Assembly (NCBI RefSeq): GCF_001545075.1
Contig: NZ_FCOB02000032.1
Location: 24,207-88,206, forward strand
From: Caballeronia ptereochthonis
GTDB lineage: Bacteria > Pseudomonadota > Gammaproteobacteria > Burkholderiales > Burkholderiaceae
Direction: 5' to 3'
DNA: 64,000 nucleotides
Below, in pieces: positions 49,051-57,651 of the stretch. Under the pieces are notes generated by a model. That model was given only the letters and a program-made list of their open reading frames with translations, made no database searches and had not been told where the DNA came from. Position numbers and translations under genes: made by a program. How positions within the stretch are numbered: position 1 is the first letter of the stretch; each line of letters begins with the position of its first letter.

Positions 49051-49983
49051 TCACCGCGCGAGCTTGTGTCGCCCGAAAAAAGGGAGGCGGCCGAGCGCGC
49101 CCGTCGCGAGCGCGGTGCCCGCGAGCACGATGGCGCATCCCGCGAGCATCGCCAGCGACACCCGTTCGCCGAGAAATAGCGCGCCCCACAGAATGCCGAA
49201 GAGCGGAATGACGAAGGTGACGGTCATCGCGCGCGCCGGGCCCGCGACCGCGACCAGATGGAAATAGATGAAGTACGCGATGCCCGTGCAGCCGATGCCG
49301 AGGGCGAGCACCGCGCCCCATGCATGCGCGGAAACGGGCGCGGCGGGCCACGTGAGCAACGCGATCGGCGCGAGCGTGAGCGTCGCGCCTAGCATGCTGC
49401 CGGCGGCGTTGGTCATCGCGTCGACGTCCATCAGATATCGTTTCGCGAAGTTGCCGGCGACGCCGTAGAGCGCCGATGCCACGAGCGCCGCGGCGGCCGC
49501 GAGCAGGCCCCGCACGGGCAGCGCGGCATCGGGTCCGGCCTGCGCGGGCGCGACCTGATTCCATACGAGCACGAGCACGCCCGCGAAGCCGATCGCCATG
49601 CCGATCGTGCGCGCGGTCGTCAGGCGGTCCCTGAGCCACAGATAGGCGACGAGCGCGCCCCAGAGCGGAGTCGTCGCGTTGATGACGGACGTGGCGCCGG
49701 CCGAGAGCGTCAGCTCCGCATAGGCGAAGAGACAAAACGGCGCGGCCGAGTTGAGGATGCCGACCGCGAGCAACGGCAGCCAGCGTGTGCGCAGGGTCGC
49801 GGCGGTGGCGGCGAGCGGGCGGCGCGCGAGCAGCATCGCCACCAGAAACACCGCGCCGATGCCCACGCGCAAGGCCATCAGCGGCGCGACGCCGAACTCG
49901 GCGACGCCCACGCGGATGAAGAGAAACGACGCGCCCCACAGGGCGGCGAGCGCGATCAGTTGCAGCAGATTGGCGGGCGACAT
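49051..49983 (-). CDS. EamA/DMT-superfamily transporter
   Basis: 310 residues with ten membrane helices arranged as two EamA repeats. N-terminal LIALAALWGASFLFIRVGVA and the second-repeat GIGCTGIAYFIYFHLVAVAG and PLFGILWGALFLGERVS are typical of the RhaT/EamA exporters for amino acids or metabolites. Substrate not predictable. It starts 113 bases downstream of the lldP stop on the same strand. Confidence 0.92.
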   Translation of the reverse strand: MSPANLLQLIALAALWGASFLFIRVGVAEFGVAPLMALRVGIGAVFLVAMLLARRPLAATAATLRTRWLPLLAVGILNSAAPFCLFAYAELTLSAGATSVINATTPLWGALVAYLWLRDRLTTARTIGMAIGFAGVLVLVWNQVAPAQAGPDAALPVRGLLAAAAALVASALYGVAGNFAKRYLMDVDAMTNAAGSMLGATLTLAPIALLTWPAAPVSAHAWGAVLALGIGCTGIAYFIYFHLVAVAGPARAMTVTFVIPLFGILWGALFLGERVSLAMLAGCAIVLAGTALATGALGRLPFFGRHKLAR

Positions 49984-50095
49984 GGCGAGGCGGACTCTGG
50001 AATGCTCATCGAAAGTCCGCGCATGTTAGCACCGGGTTCGCGACCATGGAACGCCCGCCGGAAGAGAGCGCAAGAAGCGGGACATCGATGCGCCA

Positions 50096-51697
50096 TCAAT
50101 GCGGCGGAATCATCCAGGTCAGCACGTTCTGCTGCAGCCACACGAGCACGCCGAGCAGGACCGTGAGGAAGATCGAATGCCAGAACGTGCGCGCGAAGAC
50201 GAGACCTTCCTTGCCTTTGAGCTCGGTCGTGGCCACGCCGGTCGAGATGTTCTGCGGCGAGATCATCTTGCCCATCACGCCGCCGGACGAGTTGGTCGCG
50301 GCCATCAGCACCGGATTGAGGTTGAGCTGGTTGGCCGCCACCACCTGCAGGTTGCCGAACAGCGCGTTGCCCGAGGTGTCGCTGCCGGAAAGGAACACCG
50401 CGACCCAGCCGAGGAACGCGGACACGAGCGGGAAGAACGGCCCGACGGACGCCACGCCGAGGCCCAGCGTGTAGTTCATGCCCGAGTAGTTCATCAGATA
50501 CGCGAGGCCGACGATCGTCGCCACCGTCAGAATCGCGATGCGCGTCTGCACCCACGTATCCACGATCGCCGCGCCGTACTCGCGCGCGGGCAGCTTCACC
50601 ATGAGCGCGGTGATGATCGACGCGACGAGGATCGCGGTGCCGGTCGCGAGCGGCTGAAAGTCCCAGATCGCGCCGTACGGCTGGTTGTACAGCGTGATGT
50701 AGACGGCCTTGTCGAGTCCCGGCCATGCAATCTTGACGTCGCCGATCATGAAGATCTTGAGCACCGTCCACACGATCACGACCACCGACACGACGATCCA
50801 CGGCAGCCAGCCCTGGGTGCCCGAGAGCGTCGCGCGCGTGTCCGCGAGGCGGTCGACGTTCACGGCGAAGCGCTCGTCCGCGACGGGTTTCCACACCCGC
50901 AGGAACGCGATGGTGAGGATCAGCGAGACGAGCGACGCGAGCACGTCGGTCAGCGCGTAGCTGATGTAGTTCGACGTCACGAATTGCGTGAGCGCGAACG
51001 CGCCGCCCGAAACCAGCAGCACGGGCCAGATGCGCATCATGCTGCGAAAGCCCGCATAGACGCCGATCACGTAGAACGGCAGGAAGAACGCGAAGAGCGG
51101 CAACTGGCGGCCGACCATTTTCGCGAGGGCGTCGGTCGGCAGGTGCGTGACGGCGCCGAGCACGGTGATCGGCACGCCGAGCGCGCCGAACGCGACCGGC
51201 GCGGTGTTGAAGATCAGCGTGAAGGTGAGCGCTTCGAGCGTCGGAAAGCCGAGCAGGATCAGGAGCGAGCTCGTGATGGCGATCGGCGTGCCGAAGCCCG
51301 AGATGCCCTCGAGCAGCGCGCCGAACGAGAAACCGATCACGACGAGCACGATGCGCCGGTCGTTCGGCAGGTTATCGACCATCCACAGGCGAAAGGCCTC
51401 GAAACGGCCGGAGCGTTGCGCGACGTTGTACAGCAGGATCGCGGCGAACACGATCCACATGACGGGCCACAGCGCGAACACCGCGCCCGCCACGACGGAG
51501 TCGACCGCGAGGCCGACGGGGAAGTGCCAGCCCGCCACGGCGATGATCAGCGCGAGCACGAGACCCGCGAGGGACGCCTGCCACGCCGGGCGGCGCGCCC
51601 AGCCGAGCAGCACGAGCACGAGGATGATCGGCAGCGCGGCGACGATGAAGGAGGCGAAGAGCGAGTTCGCGATCGGGGTCAGCAGCTGATGGAACAT
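50096..51697 (-). CDS. lldP: L-lactate permease
   Basis: 533-residue LldP/LctP transporter (TC 2.A.14), a proton symporter for L-lactate, D-lactate and glycolate. About twelve to fourteen membrane helices. Family segments include FGALLEGISGFGTPIAIT, the conserved ALGVPITVLGAVTHLP, and FLGWVAVFLSGSDTSGNALFGNLQ. AGGAGACC precedes the ATG at 51697. No lactate dehydrogenase or LldR regulator is beside it. An inverted repeat lies 80-105 bases upstream. Confidence 0.96.
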   Translation of the reverse strand: MFHQLLTPIANSLFASFIVAALPIILVLVLLGWARRPAWQASLAGLVLALIIAVAGWHFPVGLAVDSVVAGAVFALWPVMWIVFAAILLYNVAQRSGRFEAFRLWMVDNLPNDRRIVLVVIGFSFGALLEGISGFGTPIAITSSLLILLGFPTLEALTFTLIFNTAPVAFGALGVPITVLGAVTHLPTDALAKMVGRQLPLFAFFLPFYVIGVYAGFRSMMRIWPVLLVSGGAFALTQFVTSNYISYALTDVLASLVSLILTIAFLRVWKPVADERFAVNVDRLADTRATLSGTQGWLPWIVVSVVVIVWTVLKIFMIGDVKIAWPGLDKAVYITLYNQPYGAIWDFQPLATGTAILVASIITALMVKLPAREYGAAIVDTWVQTRIAILTVATIVGLAYLMNYSGMNYTLGLGVASVGPFFPLVSAFLGWVAVFLSGSDTSGNALFGNLQVVAANQLNLNPVLMAATNSSGGVMGKMISPQNISTGVATTELKGKEGLVFARTFWHSIFLTVLLGVLVWLQQNVLTWMIPPH

Positions 51698-51778
51698 CGG
51701 GTCTCCTTTTTTCTGTCATGAGCGGGAGCGGCGGGAAGCGAGCCGCGATGCGCGTGGAGGTCGATGTTGCAGCAGCAG

Positions 51779-51802
51779 GCGTCCGCGTGCTTAAGCGGAC
51801 GC
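51779..51802. promoter_or_regulatory. Inverted repeat upstream of lldP, possible operator
   Basis: GCGTCCGC (51779-51786) and GCGGACGC (51795-51802) with spacer GTGCTTAA, which itself contributes a GCTTAAGC palindrome. Location fits a regulator site in the lldP promoter region. Confidence 0.45.
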
Positions 51803-51953
51803 ATAACGCGCACACTAAGAATAGGGCGCGAACGGCTTGCGTCAAGGCGTGAATGCCCTTCATTGCCGCGCGCCGTTCGGGCGGGCATGACGAGGCGCGG
51901 CGCGGGCCGCCGCGCTGCCATTGTATGAACGGCGTAAGGAAGGGTCGAAGCGG

Positions 51954-52082
51954 TCAGCCTTCCGCGATGACGCCGGGCGCGCGTTCCTCACGGCCGGCGA
52001 CAGGCGTCTGACGGAACACCCAGATGGTCAGCAACCCGAGCGAGGCGAGCATCCAGAGCAGAAAAAACACGAAGGCCATCAT
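51954..52082 (-). CDS. 42-residue single-pass membrane miniprotein
   Basis: 42 residues starting MMAFVFFLLWMLASLGLLTI: an N-terminal hydrophobic helix (residues 2-24) with a polar, charged tail (RQTPVAGREERAPGVIAEG). AGGGG lies six bases before the first ATG. Composition, codon use and ribosome-binding site look real. The tail keeps acceptable codons to a clean stop, and no overlapping frame competes strongly. Function unknown; no family recognised. It lies upstream of lldP on the same strand but 256 bases away. Confidence 0.6.
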   Translation of the reverse strand: MMAFVFFLLWMLASLGLLTIWVFRQTPVAGREERAPGVIAEG

Positions 52083-52293
52083 GTCGATCCCCTGAAAACG
52101 GAACGTCCGCAACGTCGGTTGCCGTTGCGCCGCGGCAAATAGGGGAAATGTCTAGCCAAAATCATGCCAATGGTCTGGCGAAATCCGCCAAGTCATTGTC
52201 GGGAAAGGAAAGTGCGCGAGCGCACGATCCCGCGATTCCTGCGTGCGCGTCCGAACTGATCGGAAAATGTTGCAGCGATGTTACGCGAAGGCG

Positions 52294-52332
52294 AAAAAAC
52301 CGGCGCGTTGTCTCAATTGATGCAACACCGGC
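52294..52332 (-). terminator. Probable terminator after the Gly/His/Trp lipoprotein gene
   Basis: Imperfect hairpin (CCGG and GTTG pairing with CAAC and CCGG around an internal loop) followed by six T on the minus strand. Confidence 0.5.
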
Positions 52333-52344
52333 GCGTGCGCGGCT

Positions 52345-52896
52345 TCAATGCCCGTGACCGCCACCGCCTCCGCCATGCCAGCCTCCGCCGCCTTGCCAAC
52401 TGCTGCCACCGCCGTGCCAACCTCCGCCGCCGCCGTGCCATCCTCCACCGCCGCCGTGCCATCCACCGCCATGCCAGCCGTTGCCGTGCCATCCACCGCC
52501 GTGCCAGCCGTGCCCCCAGCAGCAACCGCCGCCGCCCCAATAGCCGAAGCCGAACGAGATCGCCGGATAGCCATAGCCGTAGCCGTAATACGCCGGGTAA
52601 GCAGCGTAGGGCGGATAGTAGGGATAGGGATACGGATAGGTCTGGTAGTAATCGGCGTACGGCCCGACCGCGTACTGATACTCGGGCGGAAGCGTCGCGG
52701 CGGGCGCGGCGGCCGCCGTGCCCGATGCCGCCTGAGCCGGCAGCGTGAATTCCTGCTGTGTGTAGGTCGTGCCGACGACGGGGTAAGACGGGTAAGCCGG
52801 ATAACCGTAAGGGTAGTAGCACCCGCCGAGAAGAAGCCCCGCAGCGAGCGCGATGGCGGCGGTGCAGGGTCCGAGACTACTGCGGACGGAAATCAT
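52345..52896 (-). CDS. Putative lipoprotein with Tyr/Pro domain and Gly/His/Trp repeat tail
   Basis: 183 residues. A signal with lipobox LLGGC (Cys at about 26) predicts an outer-membrane or periplasmic lipoprotein. Next comes a Tyr/Pro-rich segment (residues about 27-130: YYPYGYPAYPSYP, YPYPYPYYPPYAAYP). The tail of about 55 residues is built from repeats of HGGGW, HGNGW and HGGGGGW ending GHGH. The His/Trp/Gly tail could bind transition metals or haem; this is inference. Only the N-terminal half looks like known Burkholderia lipoproteins. Its tail DNA is repetitive (see findings). Confidence 0.7.
   Translation of the reverse strand: MISVRSSLGPCTAAIALAAGLLLGGCYYPYGYPAYPSYPVVGTTYTQQEFTLPAQAASGTAAAAPAATLPPEYQYAVGPYADYYQTYPYPYPYYPPYAAYPAYYGYGYGYPAISFGFGYWGGGGCCWGHGWHGGGWHGNGWHGGGWHGGGGGWHGGGGGWHGGGSSWQGGGGWHGGGGGGHGH
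52360..52520 (-). repeat. Degenerate tandem repeats encoding Gly/His/Trp tail
   Basis: Variable 12-18-base units built on TGGCACGGCGG(N), repeated about eight to nine times on the coding strand. Direct result of the peptide repeats. Confidence 0.75.
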
Positions 52897-53102
52897 GATG
52901 CTGCTCCTTGCGGTACGGCGTGCCGGACTCTTGGCTCGAAAAAAAGCGGGTCCGTTAAGAAGCAGCTTACTCGAACGAGGCCAGGCAGGCGTCGGATGTG
53001 ATGTGACAAAGCATTACCGGAGTGCCTTCCTGTAACAAACTTGAAACAACGCGTGGAAAACGCGGCGAAGCGCGCGGGCCTCGCCGCTCGCGGATGGCCT
53101 CG

Positions 53103-53315
53103 CTACTTGCCGACCTGATTGCCGATGACGCCGCCGACTGCCGCGCCGCCGAGCGTGGACAGCGCGCTGCCGCCGATCACCGCGCCGCCCGCCGCACCCA
53201 CGCCCGCGCCGATGGCGGTATCCCGCTGACGCGTGGTCATGTCGCCGCAGGCGGTCAATCCTCCCAGGAATGCAACGACTATTGCAGCGGCGCCGATCTG
53301 TTTGATGTTTTTCAT
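53103..53315 (-). CDS. Glycine-zipper lipoprotein (OsmB-like)
   Basis: 70 residues: signal with lipobox LTAC (Cys at about 23), then a glycine-zipper region IGAGVGAAGGAVIGG and GGAAVGGVIGNQVGK, a pattern of OsmB/SlyB-type small lipoproteins. Such proteins are often stress-induced. The ATG at 53315 has GGAGAGTC upstream. It stands alone between thiC and the preceding lipoprotein gene. Confidence 0.85.
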   Translation of the reverse strand: MKNIKQIGAAAIVVAFLGGLTACGDMTTRQRDTAIGAGVGAAGGAVIGGSALSTLGGAAVGGVIGNQVGK

Positions 53316-53488
53316 GTCGACTCTCCAATACGATGATGAGCTGAATCGGCTGGATTTCGGCGTTCACCAAAGCGGCCGCCACGTTTTTCGCCGGTTCGTT
53401 CGTCTTTCAGCAGGAAAGGTGCCCGATTCGTCCGAGGACGACGCTGGCTCAGGCCTGACAAGGCTTCGCGCCCCGTGCACATGAAAAA

Positions 53489-53521
53489 ACGGCCTGCCGC
53501 ACGCGCGATGCGACAGGCCGT
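53489..53521 (-). terminator. Intrinsic terminator after thiC
   Basis: A 13-bp stem with one mismatch (ACGGCCTGTCGCA / TGCGGCAGGCCGT on the minus strand), 7-base loop, followed by six T. Confidence 0.88.
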
Positions 53522-53540
53522 TGTCAGCTGGAAAGCAAGA

Positions 53541-55472
53541 TCAGGTCGGCTGATAGATCTCCGCGCCTTTCTTCACGAACTCGATCGCCTTCGTCTCCAT
53601 GCCCTTGGAGAGCGCCTCGGTTTCGCTCAAACCTTGCTTCGCCGCGAAGTCGCGCACGTCCTGCGTGATCTTCATCGAACAGAAGTGCGGGCCGCACATC
53701 GAGCAGAAGTGGGCGACCTTGGCCGAATCCTTAGGCAGGGTTTCGTCGTGAAATTCACGCGCCTTGTCCGGATCGAGGCCGAGATTGAACTGGTCCTCCC
53801 AGCGGAACTCGAAGCGCGCCTTGGAGAGCGCGTTGTCGCGCACCTGCGCGCCCGGATGACCCTTCGCCAGATCCGCCGCGTGCGCCGCGAGCTTGTACGT
53901 GATGATGCCTTCCTTCACGTCGTCCTTGTTCGGCAGGCCGAGGTGCTCCTTCGGCGTGACGTAGCAGAGCATCGCGGTGCCGAACCAGCCGATCATCGCG
54001 GCGCCGATGCCCGAGGTGATGTGGTCGTAGCCCGGCGCGATGTCCGTCGTGAGCGGCCCGAGCGTGTAGAAGGGCGCCTCGTCGCACCATTGCAGCTGGA
54101 GATCCATGTTCTCCTTGATGAGCTGCATCGGCACGTGGCCGGGGCCTTCGATCATCACCTGCACGTCGTGCTTCCACGCGACCTGCGTCAATTCGCCGAG
54201 CGTCTTCAGCTCGCCGAGCTGCGCTTCGTCGTTGGCGTCGTAGATGGAGCCGGGGCGCAGGCCGTCGCCGAGCGAGAACGAGACGTCGTACTGCTTCATG
54301 ATCTCGCAGATGTCCTCGAAGTGCTCGTAGATGAAGCTTTCCTTGTGATGCGCGAGGCACCACTTCGCCATGATCGAGCCGCCGCGCGAGACGATGCCGG
54401 TCATGCGGTTCGCCGTCAGCGGCACGTATTGCAGGCGCACGCCGGCGTGTATCGTGAAGTAGTCGACGCCTTGCTCGGCCTGCTCGATCAGCGTGTCGCG
54501 GAAGATTTCCCACGTGAGGTCTTCGGCCTTGCCGTTGACCTTTTCGAGCGCCTGATAGATCGGCACCGTGCCGATCGGCACCGGCGAGTTGCGGATGATC
54601 CACTCGCGCGTCTCGTGGATGTGCTTGCCGGTGGACAGGTCCATCACGGTGTCGCCGCCCCAGCGGATCGCCCAGGTCATCTTGTCGACTTCCTCGCCGA
54701 TGGACGAGGTCACCGCCGAATTGCCGATGTTCGCGTTGATCTTCACGAGGAAGTTGCGGCCGATGATCATCGGCTCGCTTTCCGGGTGATTGATGTTCGC
54801 GGGGATGATCGCGCGGCCGCGCGCCACTTCCTCGCGCACGAACTCGGGCGTGATCTCCTTCAACGCGTCCTTGCCGAACGCCGCCGCGCCGAAGGCCTGG
54901 CCGGGATGCTGGCGGCCCATCATGTTCGCGAGCTTCTCGCCGTTCGGGCCGCTCTGGCGCAGGCTTTCGAGATACTCCGCGCGCCGCTGGTTCTCGCGGA
55001 TCGCGATGTACTCCATCTCCGGCGTGATGATGCCCTGGCGCGCGTAGTGCATCTGCGAGACGTTCTTGCCGGCGAGCGCGCGGCGCGGCTTGCGATGCAG
55101 GCCGGGAAAGCGCAGCTCGGCGGTCTTCGGATCGGCGGCGCGTTCGCGGCCGAAGTCGCTGGAAAGACCCGCGAGCTCTTCCGTGTCGCCGCGCTTGTCG
55201 ATCCACGCGCCGCGCAATGCGGGCAGGCCGGAGCGGATGTCAATCGCAGCTTCCGGATCGGTGTACGGACCCGACGTGTCGTACACGTACACCGGCGGAT
55301 TCTTCTCGCCGCCGAAGCCGTCCGGCGTGTCGGACTGCGTGATCTCGCGCATCGGCACCCGGATGTCGGGCGTCGATCCGCTCACGTAGACCTTGCGCGA
55401 GTTCGGCAGCGGCGCGATCGCGGCGGCATCGACGACGGCGTTCTCGGACAGAAACTTGGGATTGGCATTCAT
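53541..55472 (-). CDS. thiC: Phosphomethylpyrimidine synthase
   Basis: 643-residue radical-SAM enzyme that converts 5-aminoimidazole ribotide to HMP phosphate for thiamine synthesis. It carries the unusual C-terminal 4Fe-4S motif CSMCGPHFC (CxxCxxxxC). Other conserved segments are ARQGIITPEMEYIAIRENQR, PANINHPESEPMIIGRNFLV and VMIEGPGHVPMQLIKENM. AGGAGA lies before the ATG. Expression is controlled by the TPP riboswitch upstream; a strong terminator follows, so the transcript is monocistronic. Confidence 0.98.
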   Translation of the reverse strand: MNANPKFLSENAVVDAAAIAPLPNSRKVYVSGSTPDIRVPMREITQSDTPDGFGGEKNPPVYVYDTSGPYTDPEAAIDIRSGLPALRGAWIDKRGDTEELAGLSSDFGRERAADPKTAELRFPGLHRKPRRALAGKNVSQMHYARQGIITPEMEYIAIRENQRRAEYLESLRQSGPNGEKLANMMGRQHPGQAFGAAAFGKDALKEITPEFVREEVARGRAIIPANINHPESEPMIIGRNFLVKINANIGNSAVTSSIGEEVDKMTWAIRWGGDTVMDLSTGKHIHETREWIIRNSPVPIGTVPIYQALEKVNGKAEDLTWEIFRDTLIEQAEQGVDYFTIHAGVRLQYVPLTANRMTGIVSRGGSIMAKWCLAHHKESFIYEHFEDICEIMKQYDVSFSLGDGLRPGSIYDANDEAQLGELKTLGELTQVAWKHDVQVMIEGPGHVPMQLIKENMDLQLQWCDEAPFYTLGPLTTDIAPGYDHITSGIGAAMIGWFGTAMLCYVTPKEHLGLPNKDDVKEGIITYKLAAHAADLAKGHPGAQVRDNALSKARFEFRWEDQFNLGLDPDKAREFHDETLPKDSAKVAHFCSMCGPHFCSMKITQDVRDFAAKQGLSETEALSKGMETKAIEFVKKGAEIYQPT

Positions 55473-56190
55473 GTGCTGTGTCTCCTGTGGGGAAGGATTG
55501 TCTCCAGCGTTGCCGTTCGGTGCGCGCGCGCATCGGCCGGCTCGGCTGACTCAGGAGCTAAACAGGGAGGAACGAGATGGAAAGGTACGGACCCGGAAGA
55601 AGTGGCGATGCGTGAGATCTACATTCAAGCCGCCAGGCCCGAACGCTTCCCTGCGCTGGCATTATCCAGATCAGGTTCAAAGGGTATTTCTCACCCACGC
55701 CACACGAGGCGGCCCGGTCCGACGAAGCCGGACGAAACCGCGATGTGCAACGCAGGACCCCCGCGTTAGCAGCCGCCACATTACACCGCGGCGTGGCGTC
55801 TTGGCAACCATCCGCGAACTTCGCACGTGGTTTCGTCGATCGTGTGCAGCGCTTACTGCATAATGTCGGGCGCCGCGGCTTTCGGTGTTTTCCCCGACCG
55901 TGTTTGCCCGAGCCGCGCCGTCACCGTCTTGCGACGGGCACCGCGGCCGTACCCGAAAGCGTCGCCGCCGTCGCGTGGCTCACCGTTCGTCACGCACCGC
56001 GCGTCCGCACCTCAACCGTTTCGCCATGCCGTCCTGTTTCGTCCGTCCCGCCGCGCCCCTCCCGGGCGTCGCCGCTCACGACGCGTTGACCGTCCCCGCT
56101 TTCATCGTCGATCTTATTGTTGATCCCATTGCCGCTCGTCCGCCTCGCGCGGCGCTCGGCGCGCCTCGCGCAGCTTTCGCGGAGTGAGGC
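55473..56190. other. 718-base gap between thiC and an EamA gene
   Basis: It holds the thiC leader and the TPP riboswitch (55642-55767). The remaining 420 bases contain no supported gene. A 53-codon + strand frame (56026-56187) ends just before the EamA start but lacks a ribosome-binding site and protein character, so it is not called. Confidence 0.6.
55642..55767 (-). promoter_or_regulatory. TPP (THI-box) riboswitch upstream of thiC
   Basis: The conserved THI element is clear on the minus strand: GGGTGAGAAATACCC, then TGAACCTGATCTGGATAAT, GCCAGCG and CAGGGAA. P1 is closed by AACGC and GCGTT at the two ends. It binds thiamine pyrophosphate and lowers thiC expression. The P3 region is enlarged by a GC-rich extension (about 55685-55735). 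Between the aptamer and the thiC ribosome-binding site are about 170 bases with no obvious terminator, so control may act on translation or by Rho. Confidence 0.95.
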
Positions 56191-57156
56191 ATGTCCGAAC
56201 TCTCGCCGAAGCTGCCGCCCCGGCCCGCACCGCCGCGCCTGCCGTTCAGCCTGCCCGACCGTTTCCCGTTCCGCCTGCCGCGCACGCACCGGGGCCAGGT
56301 CGTGCTCGCGCTCGCGGTCGTCTATCTCGTCTGGGGCTCGACCTATCTCGCCGTGCATCTGTGCCTCGCGTCGTTCCCGCCGCTGCTGCTGTCCGGCTTG
56401 CGCAACCTGCTCGCGGGCATCGGGCTTTTCGTCTTCGCGGCGCGCAGGAAGCCGGTCTGGCCGACGATGATCGAAGTGCGCAACGCCGCGCTCGTCGGCA
56501 CGCTGCTCGTCGGCCTGTCGAGCGGGATGCTCGCCTACGGCATGCGCACGGTCGAGACCGGCACCGCCGCGGTGATGGTCGCGACGGTCCCGCTCTTCGC
56601 GACGCTCATCGCCGCCCTCACGGGCCGGCGCATCGCGAAAGGAGAGTGGGTGGCGGTCGGACTCGGGCTGCTCGGCATCGTGCTGCTGAATCACGGCGAT
56701 CCGAGCGCCGGTTCGACCGCGGGCAGCCTCGCGATTCTCTGCGGCGCGATCTTCTGGGCAGGCGGCTCGCATCTCGCGAGCCGCCTCAGGCTGCCGTCCG
56801 ATCTCTTCGTCTCGACGGCGCTGCAGATCGGTCTCGGTGGTTCGATCGCGACGGTCTTCGCCTTGATTTCGGGCGAGCGCCTCGGTCATGTCGGCTTCGT
56901 GCCGGGCACATCGTTCGTCTATCTCATGCTGATCGGCACGATGGCCGCCTACGTCGCCTACGGCTTCCTGATCCGGCATACGAGCCCGATCATCGCGAGC
57001 AGTTGCATGTACGTGAATCCGGTCGTCGCGGTGATGCTCGGTGCGCTCCTGCTCGGCGAGATCATCACGCGCTGGACCGTCGTCGCGACGGTCGTGATTC
57101 TGCTCTCCGTCGGGCTCTCCTTCTGGTTCGACTATCGGCGGCGCGGGCTCGTCTGA
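56191..57156 (+). CDS. EamA/DMT-superfamily transporter (YedA-like)
   Basis: 321 residues. A Pro/Arg-rich N-terminal tail of about 35 residues precedes ten membrane helices. The first repeat has LAVVYLVWGSTYLAVHL and the second GTMAAYVAYGFLIRHTSP with MYVNPVVAVMLGALLLGE, typical of the YedA group. Substrate unknown. A strong intrinsic terminator follows. Confidence 0.92.
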   Translation: MSELSPKLPPRPAPPRLPFSLPDRFPFRLPRTHRGQVVLALAVVYLVWGSTYLAVHLCLASFPPLLLSGLRNLLAGIGLFVFAARRKPVWPTMIEVRNAALVGTLLVGLSSGMLAYGMRTVETGTAAVMVATVPLFATLIAALTGRRIAKGEWVAVGLGLLGIVLLNHGDPSAGSTAGSLAILCGAIFWAGGSHLASRLRLPSDLFVSTALQIGLGGSIATVFALISGERLGHVGFVPGTSFVYLMLIGTMAAYVAYGFLIRHTSPIIASSCMYVNPVVAVMLGALLLGEIITRWTVVATVVILLSVGLSFWFDYRRRGLV

Positions 57157-57173
57157 GTCCGTTCTGAAACTCG

Positions 57174-57208
57174 ACGCCCGGCCGAAAACACCGGTCGGGC
57201 GTTTTTTT
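57174..57208 (+). terminator. Intrinsic terminator after the EamA gene
   Basis: 11-bp stem with one G-T pair (ACGCCCGGCCG / CGGTCGGGCGT), 7-base loop, seven T. Confidence 0.92.
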
Positions 57209-57226
57209 GGCGCTGCGGGCCGCACA

Positions 57227-57254
57227 AAAAAATCCCGCCGCACGAAGCGGCGGG
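57227..57254 (-). terminator. Intrinsic terminator after the entericidin-like gene
   Basis: 8-bp stem (CCCGCCGC / GCGGCGGG), 5-base loop, followed on the minus strand by A and seven T. Confidence 0.88.
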
Positions 57255-57329
57255 AAGACAGGAACTGCATCGACGCCACGGAACGCGTGAGCGTCGGACG
57301 CGCCGCAACGTTGCGGCGCGCGTGGCCTG

Positions 57330-57464
57330 TTACTTGTGCTCTTCGGCGGAGTTCGAAATGGCCTGACCGCCCTTCGAGATATCCTGGCCCGCTCCCGAGA
57401 TGGTGTTGCAGCCTGCGAGAGCCGCCGTGCCGGCGATCAACAGCAAAGCGATGAGTCGAGTCAT
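57330..57464 (-). CDS. Entericidin A/B family lipoprotein
   Basis: 44 residues: MTRLIALLLIAGTAALAGCN with lipobox LAGC, then GAGQDISKGGQAISNSAEEHK, the entericidin pattern. Family members are small stress-related lipoproteins linked to cell-lysis control in E. coli (EcnAB). AAGGGGG lies before the ATG. A single-gene transcript ended by the terminator above. Confidence 0.88.
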   Translation of the reverse strand: MTRLIALLLIAGTAALAGCNTISGAGQDISKGGQAISNSAEEHK

Positions 57465-57651
57465 TTGTATCCCCCTTGGAGTTGAAATGCGTGACAGGAA
57501 TCGGATTCGCGCATCGTGTCTGGTCGGCGGACGCGTATTCGGCATCCAGCCTGACTGGTATGAACGATCATAAAAAAGCCGGTTCGCGCAGGCTGTAGGC
57601 ATGCGTGCGATTTTCTTGTCGGCGCGCTCCGCATTTCACGTCGGAATCGTC

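Noticed and set aside
51921..52142. 73-codon plus-strand frame between lldP and the lipoproteins
   Set aside because: Highly charged shadow of the 42-residue miniprotein on the minus strand, which has a ribosome-binding site and a membrane helix.
56026..56187. 53-codon frame ending 3 bases before the EamA start
   Set aside because: No ribosome-binding site, Pro/Ala/Arg-rich without domain character; probably leader sequence.
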